Assembly (NCBI RefSeq): GCF_028369065.1
Contig: NZ_JAQNDA010000001.1
Location: forward strand, 372,001-436,000
DNA: 64,000 nt
Direction: 5' to 3'
Source: Marinobacter sp. SS21
Lineage (GTDB): Bacteria; Pseudomonadota; Gammaproteobacteria; Pseudomonadales; Oleiphilaceae
Shown here: piece after piece, positions 59,715-64,000 of the stretch
How the letters are laid out: every line of letters starts with the position of its first letter
How positions within the stretch are numbered: the stretch's first letter is position 1
Made by a program: the position numbers and the translations under genes
Notes under the pieces: model-generated
What the model saw: only the letters and a program-made list of their open reading frames with translations
What the model was told of the DNA's origin: nothing
Databases searched by the model: none

Positions 59715-59988
59715 TCTACATTAATGATTGGTTGGTGCCAGGCCAACGATTGCAGAACCGATTTTCGGAACGCGGCCTCGGTGCCGATGGCGGGTTGCTC
59801 CGGGCGAACTGGAGGTGGGCGTGAACTCGCAATTGGGGCTTGCTGGCGAACAGAGGATAGACTCAGCTCGCCTTAGGGCGATCTTCGGGGCTTTGCCCCG
59901 TCGTCGCTATGCTCCGACGTCCAAACGGCTGGCGCCGTTTGTCGAACCGGAGGTTCTCATCAAAGCCCTCCGACAAACCGTATTCCAC

Positions 59989-60014
59989 AAAAAAGCCCCG
60001 CACTTGGCGGGGCT
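59989..60014 (-). terminator. Intrinsic terminator of tRNA-Arg
   Basis: On the minus strand, AGCCCCGC and GCGGGGCT form an 8-bp stem with a 5-base loop, followed by six T residues. It begins 14 bases past the tRNA 3' end. Confidence 0.8.
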
Positions 60015-60027
60015 CCTTTGTGGAATA

Positions 60028-60104
<77 letters not shown>

Positions 60105-60253
60105 TTATCTGGATACTGCAAGCTCCGAACATTGGGAGCCTGGCTCAGGCTTCGGAGTACTGGATAGCGCGCGACGCGCTCCCCCTTCGGGGTCCAGTCC
60201 CTTGCGTTGCATCGCAAGGGCCGCTTCAGCGGACGAAAGCTACGCTTCCGTTG

Positions 60254-60282
60254 ATTCCGCCCAGCTGAGCTACGGGCGGAAT
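60254..60282. repeat. 19-bp tRNA-Arg fragment copy inside a hairpin
   Basis: Bases 60261-60279 repeat the tRNA 5' end (60086-60104) exactly in the same orientation. The copy lies in a perfect inverted repeat, ATTCCGCCC (60254-60262) with GGGCGGAAT (60274-60282). Another 8-bp hairpin, CCCTTGCG/CGCAAGGG, lies at 60199-60220. It may be the relic of a tandem tRNA copy or of recombination. No gene was seen in 60105-60361. Confidence 0.6.
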
Positions 60283-60361
60283 GAAATCAAGCCGGTGGCG
60301 TTGATTTCGAGCCCGCAATCTTACGTGCGAAGAATGGCTCTGTCCAGCCCCCGGGAGGGAT

Positions 60362-60904
60362 TTAGCGCAACGGGATTGGCTCCGGTTCAATCTGCACGTG
60401 CCGCTCGCCGTCGCTGATGCCCACCTCGCCATCCTGGATGGTGATTTGCAGCTGCATGGAGCGGTGAGCCAGTTCCGCCAGACCGGCGCAGGCTTCCTGG
60501 GGGAAATTCACCACCGAGAGATTGTCGAAACGGGTAAGCTTGCCGTGGATCTTGTCCCACCACAGGGGCACGGCGCGGCCGCCGTAGGTGTATAGCACCA
60601 CCTGTCGGGCCCGATTGCAGGCCTTTCGGATTCGGCTTTCTTCCGGTAGACCGAGATCAATCCACAGCTCGATGTCGTCACTGAGGTCCTTCTGCCAAAG
60701 ATCCGGTTCGTTGTCGGTGCTGATGCCTTTGGTGAATTCCAGGGTGTCGGTGGCGTGAAGAGCAAAGGCTATCAGTCGCAGCATCATGCGCTCTTCGGTT
60801 TCCGAGGGGTGCAGGGCCAGCGTCAAATGGTGGTCGGCATAATGGGACCGATCCATGTCGGCAATATTGAGTTGGGCCTTGTAAATGGTTGCCTTGAGCG
60901 CCAT
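60362..60904 (-). CDS. yaeQ: YaeQ family protein
   Basis: A 180-residue protein. The sequence MALKATIYKAQLNIADMDRSHYADHHLTLALHPSETEERMMLRLIAF (read in parts) and GISTDNEPDLWQKDLS, WIDLGLPEESRIRKA, are typical of YaeQ. The fold is related to PD-(D/E)XK nucleases, with the acidic residues in EPDLW and ELWIDLG. The physiological role is unclear; early RfaH-like reports were not supported. GGGGG-type ribosome bases lie before the ATG. Confidence 0.92.
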   Translation of the reverse strand: MALKATIYKAQLNIADMDRSHYADHHLTLALHPSETEERMMLRLIAFALHATDTLEFTKGISTDNEPDLWQKDLSDDIELWIDLGLPEESRIRKACNRARQVVLYTYGGRAVPLWWDKIHGKLTRFDNLSVVNFPQEACAGLAELAHRSMQLQITIQDGEVGISDGERHVQIEPEPIPLR

Positions 60905-60988
60905 GGGGGGAATCCAGCTATAGTTTTTAACAGTTTACACTGAATGGTTCGGTGTGGAGGCGGGAAGTTTACAAGGTTTGAGGGTGCT

Positions 60989-62281
60989 GTGAATAACGAA
61001 AACCTGCAATCGCTGCAGTGCGATCACATAGACATTCTGCAACAACGCTACAGTCAGGCGCTGGAGGCGCACCAGTACGACGCCCTGCTGATCAGCTCCG
61101 GGGCGGCGCCGATGCGCTACGCCGACGATCAGGCTTATCCCTACCAGGGCTTCGGCCCTTTTGTGCACTGGACCGGTTGGCCCCAGCTGGAGCACAGTTG
61201 GCTGCTGGTGCGGCCGAACGCCAGGCCGACCCTGTGGGTCTATGCGCCGGATGATTTCTGGCATGCCCGCGCCGAGCTGCCGGATGATCCCTGGCTCGAG
61301 GCCATGGACATCTATCTCACCTCAACACCGGGCACGCCGACGCTGGATCACTGTGGCCGGTTGGCGGTGGTGGGGGATCCCGTCACCCTGGCGGGGATCG
61401 CGGGCGACCATAACCCGCCGCAGTTGTTGGCCAATTTGGAGGAGGCCCGGGTTCGCAAGACGCCCTACGAAGTGCAGTGTCTGGACATCGCCAACGCCCG
61501 CGCCGCGCCAGGGCATCGGGCGGCCATCGGCGCCTTCCACAATGGCGGCAGTGAATTCGACATCCGTCTGGCGTACCAGGCGGCCACCCGTCAGCCGGAA
61601 CCGCTGGCACCGTATCCCAGCATCGTCGGGCTGAATGAGCACGCCGCAATTCTTCACTACCAGCAGGCCGACAACGCGCCGCCGGAGCGCAGTCGCAGCC
61701 TGCTGATTGATGCCGGTTACCGCTATCGGGGCTACGGTTCCGATATCACCCGTACCACCGCCGGCGTGGGGCAGGGCCGGTTTCAGGCCCTGGTGGCCGG
61801 GTTGGAGTCGCTGCAGCGACGGTTGTGCGAGGCGGTGTCGCCGGGGACGGCGTTTGTTGAGTTGCACCGGATCGCGCACCTGGGGCTGGCGGCACTGTTG
61901 CAGGCCGCCGATCTGGTTCATGGCCTGGACGAGGAAACCCTGGTGGCAGAGGGCATTACCCGGGCCTTCTTTCCCCATGGTCTGGGCCATTTGCTGGGGG
62001 TTCAGGTCCACGATGTGGCGGGCAAGCCCACTCCGCCACCGCCGGATGCGCCGTTCCTGCGCTGCACCCGAACCCTGGAGCCGGGTATGGTGGTGACCGT
62101 GGAGCCTGGCTTGTACTTCATACCGGCGCTGTTGCAGTCGTTACTGCAGGACGGGCTTGGTGGGCATCTGAATCGGCCGCTGCTCGACGAATTGATGCCC
62201 TGCGGCGGCGTGCGTATCGAGGATAACGTGCTGGTCTGCGAGAGCGGTCACCGTAATCTGACTCGGGCCCACCTGCCTTGA
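60989..62281 (+). CDS. pepQ: Xaa-Pro dipeptidase PepQ
   Basis: A 430-residue pita-bread metallopeptidase. Metal ligands: Asp in LLIDAGYRY, Asp in YGSDITRT, His in FPHGLGHLLGVQVHD, Glu in VTVEPGLYF, and Glu in GVRIEDNVLV. All five are present. The enzyme cleaves Xaa-Pro dipeptides with a dinuclear Mn centre. GTG 60989 is chosen (GAGGG about 5 bases upstream) and gives a length near that of E. coli PepQ (443). An open frame from 60944 has no support. Confidence 0.92.
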   Translation: MNNENLQSLQCDHIDILQQRYSQALEAHQYDALLISSGAAPMRYADDQAYPYQGFGPFVHWTGWPQLEHSWLLVRPNARPTLWVYAPDDFWHARAELPDDPWLEAMDIYLTSTPGTPTLDHCGRLAVVGDPVTLAGIAGDHNPPQLLANLEEARVRKTPYEVQCLDIANARAAPGHRAAIGAFHNGGSEFDIRLAYQAATRQPEPLAPYPSIVGLNEHAAILHYQQADNAPPERSRSLLIDAGYRYRGYGSDITRTTAGVGQGRFQALVAGLESLQRRLCEAVSPGTAFVELHRIAHLGLAALLQAADLVHGLDEETLVAEGITRAFFPHGLGHLLGVQVHDVAGKPTPPPPDAPFLRCTRTLEPGMVVTVEPGLYFIPALLQSLLQDGLGGHLNRPLLDELMPCGGVRIEDNVLVCESGHRNLTRAHLP

Positions 62282-62389
62282 GTGATGCTGGCCGAGCCGA
62301 AGCGGTCGCAACGCGCGTTTAAAAAGCCTTTGGTAGCAATGGCTTGGTTTCTGGTGGTCAAAGTTGCACGATTTTTGTCCTGAAAAGGC

Positions 62390-62425
62390 TTGCAATACGA
62401 TATGCAAATAACAATAATTATCACT
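62390..62425 (+). promoter_or_regulatory. Promoter and overlapping Fur box of bfd
   Basis: TTGCAA (62390-62395) and AATAAT (62413-62418) are separated by 17 bases. The AT-rich AAATAACAATAATTATCAC (62407-62425) over the -10 matches the Fur consensus at about 12 of 19 positions. It fits iron-repressed bfd expression, as known in Pseudomonas and E. coli. Confidence 0.6.
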
Positions 62426-62454
62426 AACTTTGACGACCTCAAGAGTTTTTCACT

Positions 62455-62661
62455 ATGTACGTTTGTTTGTGCCACGGTGTAACCGACCGCGATATCCGTG
62501 AAGCCGTTGAGAATGGTGTGAACTCCATGCGTCAGCTGGGCAAGGAGCTGGGCGTGGGTCGTCAATGCGGTCGCTGTGCCTGTACTGCCCGAGAAATTCT
62601 GCGGGAAACCAAAACCTCCGACTACCTCGCCATGGCGAACATGCTTGCCCAGCCTGCCTGA
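62455..62661 (+). CDS. bfd: Bacterioferritin-associated ferredoxin
   Basis: A 68-residue [2Fe-2S] protein. The four cluster ligands are Cys4, Cys6, Cys38 and Cys41 (YVCLCHGVTDRDI and GRQCGRCACT). In the family Bfd donates electrons to bacterioferritin to release stored iron. It is preceded by a Fur-like site and followed 136 bases later by bfr, its partner. Confidence 0.95.
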   Translation: MYVCLCHGVTDRDIREAVENGVNSMRQLGKELGVGRQCGRCACTAREILRETKTSDYLAMANMLAQPA

Positions 62662-62797
62662 GGCGCCGGCGTCCTTCAAGTTCCTGCTTGGCCCCTCCAA
62701 CTTCCTGATTGAGAAGTATTTTCCGCTGCGGTTTTTTCTTACTGCGGTTTGGGTCTATCCTTAATTCTCTGGCCGATATGAGAGAGGAGACCCGGCA

Positions 62798-63274
62798 ATG
62801 AAAGGTGACAAGAAAGTCATCCAGTTCCTGAACAAAGTACTGACCAACGAACTGACTGCAATCAATCAGTATTATCTCCATGCCAAGATGTACAAAGACT
62901 GGGGCATCACTAAGCTGGCGGCCAAGGAGTACGAAGAATCCATCGATGAAATGAAGCATGCCGACACGCTGATCGAGCGCATCCTGTTCCTCGAAGGCCT
63001 GCCCAACCTGCAGGATCTGAACAAGTTGCTGGTGGGCGAGAATGTCGAAGAGATGCTGAGCTGCGATCTCAAACTGGAGATGGCGGCCCATAAGGATCTT
63101 CAGGAGGCCATCCTGTATTGCGAGCAGGTGAAGGACTACACCAGTCGCCAACTGTTCCGCAGCATTCTGGACAGCGAGGAAGAGCATATCGACTGGCTGG
63201 AAACCCAGATGGAGCTGATCAGTCAGATGGGCATCCAGAATTACGTCCAGCTGCAGTCGGACTCCGCCGAATAA
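62798..63274 (+). CDS. bfr: Bacterioferritin
   Basis: A 158-residue ferritin-like four-helix protein. Ferroxidase ligands: Glu18 ([10 protein letters not shown]), Glu51 and His54 (DEMKHAD), Glu94 ([10 protein letters not shown]), Glu127 and His130 (SEEEHIDW). Met52 is the haem ligand, so this is a haem-binding subunit. It stores iron in a 24-mer shell. GAGAGGAG lies before the ATG (62798). The bfd gene lies upstream. Confidence 0.96.
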   Translation: MKGDKKVIQFLNKVLTNELTAINQYYLHAKMYKDWGITKLAAKEYEESIDEMKHADTLIERILFLEGLPNLQDLNKLLVGENVEEMLSCDLKLEMAAHKDLQEAILYCEQVKDYTSRQLFRSILDSEEEHIDWLETQMELISQMGIQNYVQLQSDSAE

Positions 63275-63441
63275 GACATTACTGCCGGGGCGCCCGCTGG
63301 GGCGTCCTGGTTAATCCCGCCACGGATTCTTGCCCTGCTGTCAATCTTTCCTGAAGTTGTCACCCGTTGCCGCTAAAATAGCGCTTTTGTTTCGTGAGCC
63401 CCGCCGTTCGTGACGGGCAAACCCTGGGAGATTGCTTCAAT

Positions 63442-64000
63442 ATGGACCTGTCCTGCTTCAAAGCCTATGACCTGCGCGGCCGTGTGCCCGAGCAGCTGAA
63501 CCCGGAACTGGCCGAGCTGATCGGCCGCGCCTACGTGGCGGTCACTGGTGCCCGTAAGGTCATCGTCGGCTATGACATCCGCCTGTCCAGTCCTGACATC
63601 GCCAAGGCGTTGAGTGCTGGCCTGATGGCAGCCGGCGCCGATGTCTACGATATCGGCCTGTGCGGAACCGAGCAGGTGTACTTTGCCACCAGTCATTATC
63701 AGATGGATGGCGGTATCATGGTGACGGCCAGTCACAATCCCAAGGACCACAATGGCATGAAGATGGTGGGCCCGGAATCCCGTCCCATCAGTTCGGACAA
63801 TGGCCTGAACGACATCCGCGACCGGGTGCTGGCGCCGTTTGAGGATGCCGCCGAACCGGGCCGGAGCCAGGTCCTGGACGTGGCGGCGGCCTACGTCGAG
63901 CACTTGCTCGGTTATGTGGATCGCGGTGCCCTTGCCCCCATGAAGATCGTGGTCAACGCCGGCAATGGCGGTGCCGGTCTGGTGATCGATGCCCTGGAGG
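63442..64000 (+). CDS. Phosphomannomutase/phosphoglucomutase, truncated by the window edge
   Basis: The first 186 residues of an alpha-D-phosphohexomutase. It starts MDLSCFKAYDLRGRVPEQLN. The active-site phosphoserine is in VTASHNPKDHNGMK. The N-terminus resembles ManB/CpsG (CFKAYDIRGRL style) more than AlgC of Pseudomonas, which would favour mannose-1-phosphate for exopolysaccharide or LPS sugars (inference). The frame is open to base 64000. GGGAG lies 12 bases before the ATG. Confidence 0.92.
   Translation, partial: MDLSCFKAYDLRGRVPEQLNPELAELIGRAYVAVTGARKVIVGYDIRLSSPDIAKALSAGLMAAGADVYDIGLCGTEQVYFATSHYQMDGGIMVTASHNPKDHNGMKMVGPESRPISSDNGLNDIRDRVLAPFEDAAEPGRSQVLDVAAAYVEHLLGYVDRGALAPMKIVVNAGNGGAGLVIDALE

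Overview
The window looks like a chromosomal segment of a GC-rich, probably marine, heterotrophic gammaproteobacterium. Reasons: a PomA/PomB-type (sodium-type) flagellar stator pair, DUF1302/DUF1329 envelope proteins, a VolA-like lipase lipoprotein, a TRAP-type solute-binding protein, Bfd/bacterioferritin, a PntAB transhydrogenase with a one-piece alpha subunit, and YgiQ, YchJ and YaeQ housekeeping genes. The mix recalls Alcanivorax/Marinobacter-like lineages. That placement is an impression from gene content, not the result of a search.

Layout. 1-2.5 kb (minus strand): end of a motor operon (pomA and a truncated motB/pomB), a TauE/SafE permease and a YkvA protein. 2.8-3.4 kb: an orphan PEP-CTERM protein with a good sigma-54 promoter and three evenly spaced upstream motifs. 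4.4-14.3 kb: a compact Tad (Flp pilus) operon, flp-tadE-cpaB-cpaC-tadZ-tadA-tadB-tadC-tadD-DUF3613-tadG, with many overlapping genes; no prepilin peptidase gene is present. A PAS-GAF-GAF-GGDEF diguanylate cyclase follows, then a thioesterase, YchJ, YgiQ and DUF3565. 20.3-27.6 kb: a signalling block with a CHASE-type histidine kinase, an Hpt-REC-REC protein, a lone TRAP solute-binding protein and a hybrid histidine kinase paralogous to the first kinase. 27.8-32.9 kb: metE with a MetR-like site, a tiny Fur-box-associated gene, and a fatty acid desaturase divergent from an AraC regulator.

33-47.8 kb is a secretion and envelope region. It holds a MuiA-like DUF4139 protein, an Nmad3-type putative nucleotide-modification protein, and a secreted sphingomyelinase-like phosphodiesterase translationally coupled to a lipase-foldase (Lif) homologue. 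Then come DUF1329, DUF1302 and a VolA-like lipase lipoprotein, divergent from a penicillin/AHL-acylase lipoprotein. 48-51.3 kb: an ECF sigma, anti-sigma, acidic secreted protein and TPR/beta-barrel cassette. 51.7-59.6 kb: a phosphoribosyltransferase, a metallophosphoesterase, pntAB and several unknown exported proteins. 59.6-64 kb: RAYT-like repeats, tRNA-Arg(CCG) with a nearby fragment duplication, yaeQ, pepQ, Fur-controlled bfd, bfr, and the start of a phosphomannomutase gene.

The least conventional elements are the sphingomyelinase-Lif pair, the sigma-54/phased-motif control region of the PEP-CTERM gene, the Nmad3 gene in a non-phage setting, the four-gene ECF cassette, and the kinase/solute-binding-protein block. 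No CRISPR array, intact insertion sequence or prophage was seen.
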